Shown here: piece after piece, positions 33,880 through 42,981 of the stretch
Position numbering within the stretch: position 1 is the stretch's first letter
Layout: every line of letters begins with the position of its first letter
Source of the DNA: Microbacterium phyllosphaerae
GTDB lineage: Bacteria; Actinomycetota; Actinomycetes; Actinomycetales; Microbacteriaceae
Length of the DNA: 64,000 nucleotides
Direction: 5' to 3'
NCBI RefSeq assembly: GCF_017876435.1
Contig: NZ_JAGIOA010000001.1
Span: forward strand, 620,001 to 684,000
Notes under the pieces: generated by a model
Database searches by the model: none
Told to the model about the DNA's origin: nothing
Seen by the model: the letters and a program-made list of their open reading frames with translations, nothing else
Made by a program: the position numbers and the translations under genes

Positions 33880-35136
33880 ATGAATGCACTCTCATCCCGA
33901 CGCGCGAAGCGTCTCGTCCTGACCGGAGTCGCGGGCCTCACCGCGATCACCCTCGCCGGCTGCGCCAGCGGATCCGGCAGCGGAGGCGGCGACGCCGGCG
34001 GCCCGCTCGTGCTCTACACATGGGCCGCCAGTGAAGGCGACCAGGCTCAGTGGGCCGACTTCATCTCGGGCGCCCAGGCCGAAGACCCCGACCTCGACAT
34101 CACAGTCGAGGGCCCGAGCTTCTCGGACTACTGGACCAAGGTGAAGACGCGACTGAGCGGTTCGAACCCGCCGTGCCTGCTCACCACCCAGGCCGCGCGA
34201 GCGCAGGAGCTCGGCGATCTGCTGATGCCGCTCGACGACCTGATCGAGAAGAGCGGCTTCGACATCGACAACATCGACGCCTCGATGCTCAGCGGCATGA
34301 CGGTCGACGGAACGATCCGCGCGATCCCCTACGACGCCGAGCCGATCGTGCTCTTCTACAACGTCGAGGCGTTCCAGGACGCGGGCCTCGATCTGCCCGG
34401 CACCGAATACACCCGCGACCAGTTCATCTCGGATGCCAAGGCGCTGACCGACGGAGAGAAGAAGGGCCTCGCGCTCGCTCCCGGCATCTTCATCCCCAAC
34501 GCCTGGTCGCTCGCCGACGGTGTGCCCGCGGTCACCGAAGACGGAGAGCTCGACCTGACGAACTCCGATTTCGTCGATCAGGTGCAGAGCTTCTTCGACC
34601 TCGTGTCGGTCGAGCAGGTCGCCAAGGCGCCCGAGGCCGCCGACGGCTCGGAGGTCTCGCAGCAGGCGTTCACCTCGGGCGAGGTGCCGATGCTCATCGA
34701 GGGTCCGTGGATGTACGGCAGCTTCGCCGATGCCGCCGACTTCACGCTCGGTGTCACGATCGTCCCGTCGACGAGCGGCAAGGCTGCGGCGATGACCGCC
34801 GGATCGGGGTTCGGCATCGCCGCCAACTGCGATCGCCCAGACGAGGCGTTCGCAGCGATCGAGGCCCTGACCTCGGTCTCGGTGCAGGAGAAGCAGGCGG
34901 AGGCCCGCGGCATCGTCCCGGCCCGCATCGAGGCGCTCCCCGCATGGGCTGAGGGCAAGACCGAGGGTGCAGCCGAGGTGGTCGAGGCGCTGCTCGCCGA
35001 CGCGACCCCGCAGCGCACCACCCCGACCTGGAACCAGGTCGAGACCCTGATGACGCAGTACGGCGTGCAGGGCTACCGGGGTGAGCTCACGGCCGAGGAG
35101 ATCATGGACACGATCCAGAACTCGGTGGCGGGCTGA
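33880..35136 (+). CDS. ABC transporter solute-binding lipoprotein (sugar, family 1)
   Basis: Extracellular receptor of the CUT1-type carbohydrate importer encoded here, 418 aa. It has a signal peptide with lipobox LAGC (C28) and a Gly/Ser-rich linker, then the two-lobe binding fold (LVLYTWAASEGDQAQWADF at the start and GEVPMLIEGPWMYGSF near 265). The ATG at 33880 is chosen because AAGGAGG sits about 8 nt upstream; the in-frame ATG at 33862 overlaps that ribosome site. The ligand is presumably fucose or a fucosylated oligosaccharide. Confidence 0.9.
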   Translation: MNALSSRRAKRLVLTGVAGLTAITLAGCASGSGSGGGDAGGPLVLYTWAASEGDQAQWADFISGAQAEDPDLDITVEGPSFSDYWTKVKTRLSGSNPPCLLTTQAARAQELGDLLMPLDDLIEKSGFDIDNIDASMLSGMTVDGTIRAIPYDAEPIVLFYNVEAFQDAGLDLPGTEYTRDQFISDAKALTDGEKKGLALAPGIFIPNAWSLADGVPAVTEDGELDLTNSDFVDQVQSFFDLVSVEQVAKAPEAADGSEVSQQAFTSGEVPMLIEGPWMYGSFADAADFTLGVTIVPSTSGKAAAMTAGSGFGIAANCDRPDEAFAAIEALTSVSVQEKQAEARGIVPARIEALPAWAEGKTEGAAEVVEALLADATPQRTTPTWNQVETLMTQYGVQGYRGELTAEEIMDTIQNSVAG

Positions 35137-35140
35137 GCCG

Positions 35141-36112
35141 ATGGCCATCATGAGCGAGCGGACGGAGGCCACGGCCTCCTCCCCGATGCCCGGCGCGGCG
35201 GGGGTGCCACTCGGCACCCCCGCCCCGCGGGCTCCGCGTCTGCGGAGGCGGCGCGGCGACGGCTGGGTGGCGGTCGCCTTCCTCGCGCCGGGGCTGATCG
35301 GGTTCGTCCTCTTCATCCTCACCCCGCTGTTCGGGTCGGCGTTCATCAGCCTGTTCGACTGGAAGCTGTTCGGCAGCCCCGACTTCATCGGGTTCGAGAA
35401 CTACGTCAAGCTCTTCCGCGATCCGACGTTCTACACGGTGCTGGGCAACACGCTGATCTTCGCGATCGTCTACACGGCCCTCAACCTCTTCGTCGCCCTC
35501 ACGATCTCGCTGTGGCTCAACACGCGCATGAAGGCCGCAGGAGTGTGGCGGGTCGTCTTCTTCCTGCCGGTGATCACCCCGATGGTGGCGAACGCGCTCG
35601 TGTGGCGGCTGCTCCTCTCGCAGGACGGGCTCATCAACTCCATGCTCGCGACCGTCGGCATCGACGGTCCCAACTGGCTGTCCGACTCGGCGTGGGCGCT
35701 GCCCTCGGTGATCGCGATGTCGGTGTGGCAGTCGTTCGGCTACAACGTGATCGTCCTGTCGGCGGGCCTCAGCGCCATCCCGAAGGAGCTGCTCGAAGCA
35801 TCCCGCATCGACGGCACCTCGGCCTGGCAGCGGCTGCGGTTCATCATCCTCCCGCTGCTCTCGCCCTCGCTCTTCTTCTGCTCGACCATGACGATGATCG
35901 GAGCCTTCCAGGTGTTCGTGCAGCCCCTGTTCCTCACACAGGGCGGACCGGGCGAGAGCACCAACACGTTCGTGCTGTACCTGTACCGCAACGGATTCGT
36001 CTTCGATCGCCTCGGCTATGCATCCGCCCTCGCGTGGATCCTCTTCCTCGTCGTGATGCTCATCACAGCCCTGCAGTTCGTCGGTCAGCGCAGGTGGGTG
36101 AACTATGAGTGA
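35141..36112 (+). CDS. ABC sugar transporter permease (MalF/UgpA type)
   Basis: Inner-membrane permease of 323 aa with six helices. The coupling-helix (EAA) motif reads EASRIDGTSAWQRLRFIILPLLSP near residue 225. The N-terminal 45 residues are a Pro/Ala-rich cytoplasmic extension. An ATG three codons later is an alternative start. It overlaps the second permease by 8 nt. The operon has no ATPase gene, so a shared MsiK-type ATPase encoded elsewhere is expected, as is usual for actinobacterial CUT1 importers. Confidence 0.92.
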   Translation: MAIMSERTEATASSPMPGAAGVPLGTPAPRAPRLRRRRGDGWVAVAFLAPGLIGFVLFILTPLFGSAFISLFDWKLFGSPDFIGFENYVKLFRDPTFYTVLGNTLIFAIVYTALNLFVALTISLWLNTRMKAAGVWRVVFFLPVITPMVANALVWRLLLSQDGLINSMLATVGIDGPNWLSDSAWALPSVIAMSVWQSFGYNVIVLSAGLSAIPKELLEASRIDGTSAWQRLRFIILPLLSPSLFFCSTMTMIGAFQVFVQPLFLTQGGPGESTNTFVLYLYRNGFVFDRLGYASALAWILFLVVMLITALQFVGQRRWVNYE

Positions 36113-36968
36113 CGTCGTGAGCCTGCCCCGACGTGCGCGTCAGCGCCGGGACTCCCTCAAGGAGTGGCTGAACACCGCAGCCATCGCCGTGGTGGCGCTG
36201 ATCTTCGCGTTCCCCTTCATCTGGATGTTCCTCACCGCCCTCAAGCCCGAGAACGAGGTCTTCACGGCGACGCCGCAGATCTTCGGTTCGGAGATCCGCT
36301 GGGCGAACTTCGTCGAGGCGTGGACCGTCGTGCCGTTCGGCCGGTTCATCCTCAACGGGCTGACCGTCGCGATCCTCGGCGCCCTGCTCTCGGTGATCGT
36401 CGCCGTGCTCTCGGCCTACGCGTTCTCGCGGCTGCGATTCAAGTACCGCGACAAGCTGTTCCTGCTGTTCGTGCTCACCCTCGTCCTGCCGCAGGAGGTG
36501 CTGGTCGTGCCGCTGTTCATCATGATCAACAGCTGGGGATGGAACGACAGCTTCGCGGCGCTCATCATCCCGTTCGCGTTCACGGCGTTCGGCACCTTCC
36601 TCATGCGGCAGTTCTTCCTCACCATCCCGATGGAGTACGAGGAGGCGGCACTGATCGACGGCGCCTCGCGCCTGCGCACCCTATGGTCGGTGCTGCTGCC
36701 GCAGCTGATCGCTCCGCTGAGCGTGCTCGCGGTCTTCTCCTTCATCGGCTACTGGAACTCGTACCTGTGGCCGCTGATCATCATCAACACACAGGACATG
36801 GCCACCGTGCCCCTCGGGCTCGGCATGTTCACCGGACAGTTCGGCACGCAGTGGTCTCTGCTCATGGCCGCGTCGACACTGGCCGTCATCCCCTCGTTGA
36901 TCCTCGTGCTGCTGCTGCAACGGCAGCTCATCAAAGGGGTCACCCTGGGCGGACTCGGAGGACGCTGA
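36105..36968 (+). CDS. ABC sugar transporter permease (MalG/UgpE type)
   Basis: Second permease of the importer, 287 aa with six helices. The EAA motif is EEAALIDGASRLRTLWSVLLPQL near residue 180. The heterodimer partner is the preceding gene. Its TGA shares one base with the next gene's ATG (TGATG), so transport and catabolic genes are translated as a coupled series. Confidence 0.92.
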   Translation: MSDVVSLPRRARQRRDSLKEWLNTAAIAVVALIFAFPFIWMFLTALKPENEVFTATPQIFGSEIRWANFVEAWTVVPFGRFILNGLTVAILGALLSVIVAVLSAYAFSRLRFKYRDKLFLLFVLTLVLPQEVLVVPLFIMINSWGWNDSFAALIIPFAFTAFGTFLMRQFFLTIPMEYEEAALIDGASRLRTLWSVLLPQLIAPLSVLAVFSFIGYWNSYLWPLIIINTQDMATVPLGLGMFTGQFGTQWSLLMAASTLAVIPSLILVLLLQRQLIKGVTLGGLGGR

Positions 36969-38116
36969 TGACCACGACACACGACACCACCAGGAGCCTC
37001 CTCGAGGTCAGGGCGGATGCGACCGCCGGCAGCCGCATCGTGCATGCCGAGGCGCAGCTGTGCGACCTGCCGGTCGAGACCGAGCGGACGGATGCTCTGC
37101 AGACGTTCGTGAAGCAGGAGACGATCCTCGTGCGGCTGCGAACCGCCGACGGCACCGAGGGCACCGGCTACAGCTACACGATCGGCACCGGCGGAGGAGC
37201 GGTGCTGAGCCTGCTGCGCGAGACGCTGCTCCCTGCGCTGATCGGCCTCGAGGCCGAACGTCCCGAAGCCGTGTGGCTCGCGCTGTTCGGCATCACGCGT
37301 GCGACGACGGTCGGGCCGATCACCGCGCTGGCGCTCGCCGCGGTCGACACCGCGGTGTGGGATGCGAAGACCCGCCGAGCCGCGCTTCCGCTGTGGGTGG
37401 CCGCGGGCGGGGCGTCACCCTCCGTGCCCGTCTACGACACCGAGGGCGGATGGTTGCACTTCCGCACCGACGAGCTGGTCGCCCACGCCGTCGACGCGAA
37501 GGAACGCGGCATGGGTGGGGTCAAGATCAAGGTCGGGATGCCGCGCGGGCATCAGGATCTGGAGCGACTGCGCGCCGTGCGCGACGCCGTCGGGCCCGGC
37601 ATGGACATCATGGTCGACGCGAACCAGTCGTTCTCGGTCGCGGAGGCGGTGCGCCGCGCACGGCTGTTCGAGCAGGTCGACGTCTTCTGGTTCGAGGAGC
37701 CGCTGCCGGCGGAGGACATCGAGGGGCATCGGCTGCTCGCGCGATCGACGTCGGTGCCGATCGCGGTCGGCGAGAGCATGTACTCCCTCGGCCACTTCCG
37801 CGAGCACCTGCAGCGGGGCGGGGCGTCGATCGTGCAGGCCGACGTCGCCCGCGTCGGAGGCATCACGCCGTGGCTCAAGATCGCGCACCTCGCCGAGTCG
37901 TTCAACGCGCCCGTCGCGCCGCACTTCCTCATGGAGCTGCACGTGTCGCTCGTCTGCGCGATCCCCAACGCGCTCTACCTCGAGCACATCCCCCAGCTGC
38001 GGGCGGTCACGACCGGCGAGATCCGCATCGAGAACGGGCGCGGCTGGGCGCCGACGGCGGCGGGGCTCGGGATCGCCTGGGACCACGACGCGCTCGGGCG
38101 GCTGATCGTCGCATGA
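36968..38116 (+). CDS. Mandelate racemase/muconate lactonizing enzyme-family acid-sugar dehydratase
   Basis: Enolase-superfamily enzyme of 382 aa, predicted to dehydrate an acid sugar. Visible residues: the catalytic K-x-K in GVKIKVGMPRG near 180, Mg ligands D (MVDANQS), E (FWFEEPL) and E (IAVGESM), and the His-containing APHFLMELH near 320. The pattern with E-G-H after the second ligand and APHF-ME-H resembles talarate/galactarate dehydratases. In this locus L-fuconate, the oxidation product of L-fucose, is the likely substrate, though known FucD enzymes are longer (about 430-440 aa). Confidence 0.8.
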   Translation: MTTTHDTTRSLLEVRADATAGSRIVHAEAQLCDLPVETERTDALQTFVKQETILVRLRTADGTEGTGYSYTIGTGGGAVLSLLRETLLPALIGLEAERPEAVWLALFGITRATTVGPITALALAAVDTAVWDAKTRRAALPLWVAAGGASPSVPVYDTEGGWLHFRTDELVAHAVDAKERGMGGVKIKVGMPRGHQDLERLRAVRDAVGPGMDIMVDANQSFSVAEAVRRARLFEQVDVFWFEEPLPAEDIEGHRLLARSTSVPIAVGESMYSLGHFREHLQRGGASIVQADVARVGGITPWLKIAHLAESFNAPVAPHFLMELHVSLVCAIPNALYLEHIPQLRAVTTGEIRIENGRGWAPTAAGLGIAWDHDALGRLIVA

Positions 38117-39138
38117 GCATCCCCGTCTCCGTCGGCGCACGGTCTGCTCCGAAGGGCACTGCCATCGCACGCGGCGGGCTCTCCGCTCCGCCCGTCGGGT
38201 ACGGCGCCGCAGCCCTCGGCAACCTCTATCAGGCGCTCCGCGAGGACGAATGGCCCGATGTCGTGCCCGCGGCGTGGGCGGGCGGCGTGCGGTACTTCGA
38301 CGTCGCCCCGCACTACGGGCTCGGCCTCGCCGAGCGGCGGCTGGGTGAGAGTCTGCGGCAGCTGCCTCGCGACGAGTTCATCGTCTCGACCAAGGTGGGC
38401 AGGCTGCTCGTGCCGCAGGATGCCGCCGGTCGCACCGACCTCGACAACCTGTTCGACGTGCCTGCCGACCACCGTCGCGTGCGCGACTACTCGCGAGACG
38501 GCGTGCTGCGCTCGATCGAGCAGTCGCTCGAGCGCCTCGGTCTCGACCGCATCGACATCGCGCTCGTGCACGACCCCGACGAGCATGAGCGTGACGCCCT
38601 CGACGGCGCCTTCCCCGCGCTCAGCGAACTGCGCGACCAGGGCGTCATCCGCTCGTTCGGCGCCGGCATGAACCAGAGCGCGATGCTCGCGAGGTTCGTG
38701 CGTGAGACGGATGCCGACGTGATGATGGTCGCGGGGCGGTGGACGCTGCTCGATCAATCCGCCGCCGACGACCTGCTCCCTGTCGCTGACGAGCGCGGCG
38801 TGACCGTGCTCGCGGCCGCCGTGTTCAACTCGGGGATCCTCGCGACGGATGCTCCGGGGCAGGGCGCCACGTTCGACTACGGTCCCGCGGACCGCGCGGT
38901 CGTCGAGCGTGCGCAGGAGATCGCCGGCGTCGTGCATCGACACGGCCGCACACTTCCCGAGCTGGCGGCGCAGTTCCCGCTCACCCACCCGGCCGTGGGG
39001 GCGATCGTGATGGGCGGAGCGAGCGCAGAGCAGGTCGCCCGCAACAGCGGACTGGTCGCTCGGCCCGTCGGTGGCGACGTGTGGGACGAGCTGCGAGAAC
39101 GGGGTCTGATCAGGCACGAAGGGCACCCCGTACGATGA
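38113..39138 (+). CDS. Aldo/keto reductase, probable L-fucose 1-dehydrogenase-like
   Basis: AKR-family oxidoreductase, 341 aa, of the group containing L-fucose dehydrogenase, D-threo-aldose dehydrogenase and pyridoxal 4-dehydrogenase. AKR features are YFDVAPHYGLGLAERRLG (Asp and Tyr), VSTKVGRL (Lys) and IALVHDPD (His). It is predicted to oxidise L-fucose at C1 with NAD(P), giving L-fucono-lactone. It is coupled by ATGA overlaps to both neighbours. No lactonase gene is visible; hydrolysis may be spontaneous or encoded elsewhere. Confidence 0.82.
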   Translation: MSIPVSVGARSAPKGTAIARGGLSAPPVGYGAAALGNLYQALREDEWPDVVPAAWAGGVRYFDVAPHYGLGLAERRLGESLRQLPRDEFIVSTKVGRLLVPQDAAGRTDLDNLFDVPADHRRVRDYSRDGVLRSIEQSLERLGLDRIDIALVHDPDEHERDALDGAFPALSELRDQGVIRSFGAGMNQSAMLARFVRETDADVMMVAGRWTLLDQSAADDLLPVADERGVTVLAAAVFNSGILATDAPGQGATFDYGPADRAVVERAQEIAGVVHRHGRTLPELAAQFPLTHPAVGAIVMGGASAEQVARNSGLVARPVGGDVWDELRERGLIRHEGHPVR

Positions 39139-39860
39139 GACTCATGTTCGGCGACGACGAAGCCCGCGGACCGCGGCCGCTCCCTGCGCGTCGCGCGCTC
39201 GTCGATGACGTGTACGACGCGGTGCTCGGCCTCCTCATGGATCGCGTGATCGAGCCGGGTGCCCGTGTGAACATCGACGCGGTCGCTCGCGACCTCGACG
39301 TCTCACCCACGCCCGTGCGGGAGGCGCTCACGCGTCTCGAGGCAGAAGGCCTGGTCGCGAAGCGGGCGCTCAAGGGGTACGTCGCCGCGCCGCTGCTCGA
39401 CGCCGCGGGTCTTCGCGACCTCTACGACATGCGCGAGCTGCTCGAACCCGAGGCGGCGCGCCGGGCCTCGACGCGCCTCGACGACGACACGGAGGCGGAG
39501 CTCGCGGAGTCGGTCGCGCAGATGCGAGCCGCATCTGCTCCCGACGAGGAGGAGAGCTTCCGCAACTACCGCCGCTTCATCGATGAGGACCTGCGCTTCC
39601 ACCATCTGATCGCCGAGCACGCCGAGAGCCCGTTGCTCGCCGAGGCCATCGTGCGGCTGCGTTCGCACATGCACCTGTACCGACTGAACTTCCGTCACGA
39701 CTTCGAAGACGACACGGCCAATGAGCATCAGCGCATCCTCGACGCCCTGTGTCGACGAGACGCCGCAGCCGCCGCCGAGGCGATGCGGGCGCATATCGAG
39801 AACTCGTACGAGAGGCTCGGCCCCGCTCTCGCACGACGGGCCGCGAACGCATCCGAATGA
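39135..39860 (+). CDS. GntR-family regulator with FCD domain
   Basis: FadR-subfamily repressor of 241 aa. The winged helix-turn-helix lies at about 20-85 (NIDAVARDLDVSPTPVREALTRLEAEGLV, read in parts). The helical FCD effector domain has the metal-ligand pattern D-x3-H (DLRFHHLI) and later histidines (SHMHLYR and NEHQRIL). It is the last gene of the coupled plus-strand fucose series and probably binds the palindrome in the divergent promoter region. The effector is likely an acid-sugar intermediate. Confidence 0.9.
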   Translation: MRLMFGDDEARGPRPLPARRALVDDVYDAVLGLLMDRVIEPGARVNIDAVARDLDVSPTPVREALTRLEAEGLVAKRALKGYVAAPLLDAAGLRDLYDMRELLEPEAARRASTRLDDDTEAELAESVAQMRAASAPDEEESFRNYRRFIDEDLRFHHLIAEHAESPLLAEAIVRLRSHMHLYRLNFRHDFEDDTANEHQRILDALCRRDAAAAAEAMRAHIENSYERLGPALARRAANASE

Positions 39861-39872
39861 TCTGATTCCGGG

Positions 39873-39933
39873 TTTCGAATCGCGCAAATTGCCCGAAATG
39901 CCGGGAGGAATCGGCCATTTGCGCGATTCGAAA
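39873..39933. repeat. Dispersed palindromic element, copy 2
   Basis: TTTCGAATCGCGCAAAT (39873-39889) and ATTTGCGCGATTCGAAA (39917-39933) are perfect 17-bp inverted arms around a 27-nt centre that itself contains CCCG/CGGG. The outer 11 bp of each arm are identical to copy 1 at 30603-30661. Lies between the GntR gene and mrpA. Confidence 0.8.
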
Positions 39934-40038
39934 GCGACATCATCGACCCGGAAGCGCGAAATATCAAGGTAAACTGAGTCTCGACACCCGCCCGCCTGCG
40001 CCGCACCCCCGGCCGACGAGCTTCGAGGAGCCGCGTAT

Positions 40039-42981
40039 ATGCTGACGCTCCTCGCTGTGTTCCTTCTCGGGTCCATCGTGATGCCCGTGCTGGTGCGCTG
40101 GCTGGGATCTCAGGCATTCGCCATCGCGGCTCTCATTCCCGCAGCGGCATTCGTCCACGCGCTCGTCCTCACCCCTCAGGTGCTCGACGGCCCCGTGCCG
40201 TTCGTCTCGGTGGGGTGGATCCCCCAGCTCGGGCTCAACCTGTCGATGCACATGGACGTGCTCGGCTGGGTGCTCACCCTGATCGTCACCGGCGTCGGCG
40301 CACTCGTGCTGCTGTACTGCCGCTGGTACTTCCACGACGACTCGGCGGGCATCGGTCAGTTCGCCGCCGTGCTGCTCGGGTTCGCGGGCGCGATGTACGG
40401 TCTCGTCCTGACCGACGACCTCGTCATGCTCGTCATGTTCTGGGAGGTGACGAGCATCCTCTCGTATCTCCTGATCGGGCACTACCGACGCCGTGCGGCC
40501 AGCCGTCGTGCCGCCCTGCAGGCACTCCTGGTCACCACTCTCGGTGGGCTCGTCATGTTCGTCGGCGTCGTGCTGCTCGTGGTCGACTCGGGCACCTCCA
40601 GCATCCGCGAGATCCTCGAGCTCGCGCCCACCGGGCCGATCGTCGATGCCGCCGTGGTGATGCTCCTGATCGGAGCGATCAGCAAGTCGGCGATCTTCCC
40701 GTTCCACTTCTGGCTGCCCGGTGCGATGGCGGCGCCCACCCCGGTGAGCGCGTACCTGCACGCCGCGGCGATGGTGAAGGCCGGCATCTACCTGATCGCC
40801 CGCTTCGCGCCGATCTTCGCGTTCACCGGCCCCTGGCGGCCCATCATCATCTCGCTGGGCATCGTGACGATGCTGCTCGGCGGCATCCAGGCCCTGCGCG
40901 AGACCGACCTCAAGCGCATCCTCGCGTTCGGCACCGTGAGCCAGCTCGGGTTCTTCTCGATCGTGATCGGCTACGGCACGCAGGCGAGCGCTCTGGCAGG
41001 GCTCGCGCTCGTGATCGGGCACGCGCTGTTCAAGTCGGCACTGTTCCTGATCGTCGGTGTGATCGACCGCCAGCTCTCCACCCGTGACATCGACGAGCTG
41101 AGCGGGGTGGGCAGGCAGGCGCCGGTCATGGCGACGGCGGCATTCATCTCGGTGGCCTCGATGGCGGGCATCGCCCCGACCATCGGGTTCGTGGCGAAGG
41201 AGTCGACGCTCACCGCGCTCCTCGACGATGCGATGCACGGCTCGCCCTGGGGTCTCGTCGCGATCATCGGGGTCAGCCTCGGGTCCATTCTCACTGCGGC
41301 ATATGGCATCCGCTTCCTCTGGGGAGCCTTCTGGAAGAAGCGGGATGCCGTCGGCGACCGCCTGCCCGACACCGCCTGGCCCGATCCTCCCGTCGGCTTC
41401 CTCTCGGCGCCGATCATCCTCGCCGGCATCACGCTCGCGGCCGGGATCGGTGCCCCGGCGCTCGACACCGCCCTGCAGGGATACGCGCTGACCGCGACCC
41501 CCGGCCTCGACGCCGAGGGGGTCGCCGCAGAGGGTCCAGGGCACCTCGCCCTCTGGCACGGACTCGAGCCCGCTCTCGGCATCTCGATCCTCTCGATCCT
41601 GCTCGGGGCGGGGCTGTTCCTGCTCACGGTGCGCACCGGCTGGGACCGCAAGGCGCGACTCATCCGCTTCACCGCGGCTGACGTCTACTACCTCGTGATG
41701 CGCGGCATCGATCGCCTGTCGGTGCTGAGCACGACCCTCACCCAGCGCGGTTCGCTCCCGGTGTACGTCGGCACGATCTTCGTCGTGTTCGTCGCCGCAG
41801 AGATCACGGCGCTGCTCGCGACCGACGTCGAGCGTTTCCAGCTCTCGGCGTGGCACACGCCCGCTCAGCTCGTCGTGGCCCCGATGATGGCCGCGGCCGC
41901 GGTCATGGCGGTTCGCGCGCAGAAGCGGTACACCGGCGTCGTGCTCGTCTCGATCACCGGACTCGGCATGGTGGTGCTGTTCGCGACGAGCGGCGCCCCC
42001 GACCTGGCGCTGACGCAGATCCTCGTCGAGACGGTGACCATGGTCACGTTCGCCCTGGTGCTGCGACGTCTTCCGGCGCGGATGGGCGAGCACAACGCAT
42101 CCGTCGGCCGCATCCCCCGCGCCCTGCTCGGCGTCGGCGTGGGACTCACCATGGCCCTGGTCGCGATCGTGGCGACGCAGTCGCGCGTCTCCGACCCGAT
42201 CTCCGAGGCCTTCCCCAAGCTCGCCTACGAGATCGGGCACGGCAAGAACGTCGTCAACGTCGCGCTCGTCGACCTCCGCGGGTGGGACACGATGGGCGAG
42301 CTGTCGGTGCTCGTGCTCGCCGCGACCGGAGTGGCCTCTCTCGTCTTCGTGACGCACCGCGCCGACATGCTCGCGGCGACGAAGACGCTGCCCAACGCCC
42401 GTCGCCGGCGCACGCTCAGCCGCCCACTCGTCGAGACGACCGAGGGCGTGCGCTTCCAGACCTCCGAGAACGAGAGCAGCCCTCGCGCCTGGCTCGTCGG
42501 TGGTCAGAAGATGAAACCCGAGAACAGGTCGATCCTGCTCGAGGTGATCGTCCGCATCCTGTTCCACACGATCATCGTCGTGTCGATCTTCCTGCTCTTC
42601 GCCGGACACAACCTTCCCGGCGGCGGATTCGCCGGCGGACTCGTCGCCGGAATGGCGCTCGTCATGCGGTACGTCGCCGGTGGTCGCTGGGAGCTCGGCG
42701 CCGCCGCGCCCACGGATGCCGGTCGTCTTCTCGGCACCGGCCTCATCCTCGCCGTCGGCACCGCCGTGGTTCCGCTGTTCTTCGGCATGGCTCCGCTGAC
42801 CAGCACGTTCTGGGAGTGGGAGATCCCGGGCATCGGCCATATGGAGTTCGTCACGTCGACGATCTTCGACATCGGCGTCTACCTCGTCGTGATCGGTCTC
42901 GTGCTGGACGTGCTGCGCAGCCTCGGTGCAGAGGTCGACCGCCAGGCGCAGGAGTTCCGCGAACGGGGGGCGACCATCTGA
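40039..42981 (+). CDS. mrpA: Na+/H+ antiporter subunit A fused to subunit B (MrpA-MrpB)
   Basis: Largest subunit of the Mrp multisubunit cation/proton antiporter, 980 aa. Residues 1-about 740 form the MrpA proton-pumping unit related to complex I NuoL, with helix motifs such as FWEVTSILSYLLIG near 135 and FPFHFWLPGAMAAPTPVSAYLHAA near 219. About residues 640-790 hold the C-terminal MrpA helices. From about 830 an MrpB-like domain follows (LFHTIIVVSIFLLFAGHNLPGGGF near 840), so no separate mrpB exists. GAGGAG lies 8 nt before the ATG. It is the first gene of the operon. Confidence 0.95.
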   Translation: MLTLLAVFLLGSIVMPVLVRWLGSQAFAIAALIPAAAFVHALVLTPQVLDGPVPFVSVGWIPQLGLNLSMHMDVLGWVLTLIVTGVGALVLLYCRWYFHDDSAGIGQFAAVLLGFAGAMYGLVLTDDLVMLVMFWEVTSILSYLLIGHYRRRAASRRAALQALLVTTLGGLVMFVGVVLLVVDSGTSSIREILELAPTGPIVDAAVVMLLIGAISKSAIFPFHFWLPGAMAAPTPVSAYLHAAAMVKAGIYLIARFAPIFAFTGPWRPIIISLGIVTMLLGGIQALRETDLKRILAFGTVSQLGFFSIVIGYGTQASALAGLALVIGHALFKSALFLIVGVIDRQLSTRDIDELSGVGRQAPVMATAAFISVASMAGIAPTIGFVAKESTLTALLDDAMHGSPWGLVAIIGVSLGSILTAAYGIRFLWGAFWKKRDAVGDRLPDTAWPDPPVGFLSAPIILAGITLAAGIGAPALDTALQGYALTATPGLDAEGVAAEGPGHLALWHGLEPALGISILSILLGAGLFLLTVRTGWDRKARLIRFTAADVYYLVMRGIDRLSVLSTTLTQRGSLPVYVGTIFVVFVAAEITALLATDVERFQLSAWHTPAQLVVAPMMAAAAVMAVRAQKRYTGVVLVSITGLGMVVLFATSGAPDLALTQILVETVTMVTFALVLRRLPARMGEHNASVGRIPRALLGVGVGLTMALVAIVATQSRVSDPISEAFPKLAYEIGHGKNVVNVALVDLRGWDTMGELSVLVLAATGVASLVFVTHRADMLAATKTLPNARRRRTLSRPLVETTEGVRFQTSENESSPRAWLVGGQKMKPENRSILLEVIVRILFHTIIVVSIFLLFAGHNLPGGGFAGGLVAGMALVMRYVAGGRWELGAAAPTDAGRLLGTGLILAVGTAVVPLFFGMAPLTSTFWEWEIPGIGHMEFVTSTIFDIGVYLVVIGLVLDVLRSLGAEVDRQAQEFRERGATI

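Noticed and set aside
39964..42840. Open frame of 958 codons on the minus strand opposite mrpA
   Set aside because: Composition is dominated by Arg, His, Glu and Asp, as expected for an antisense frame of a GC-rich gene; the plus-strand frame has membrane-protein motifs of MrpA/MrpB.
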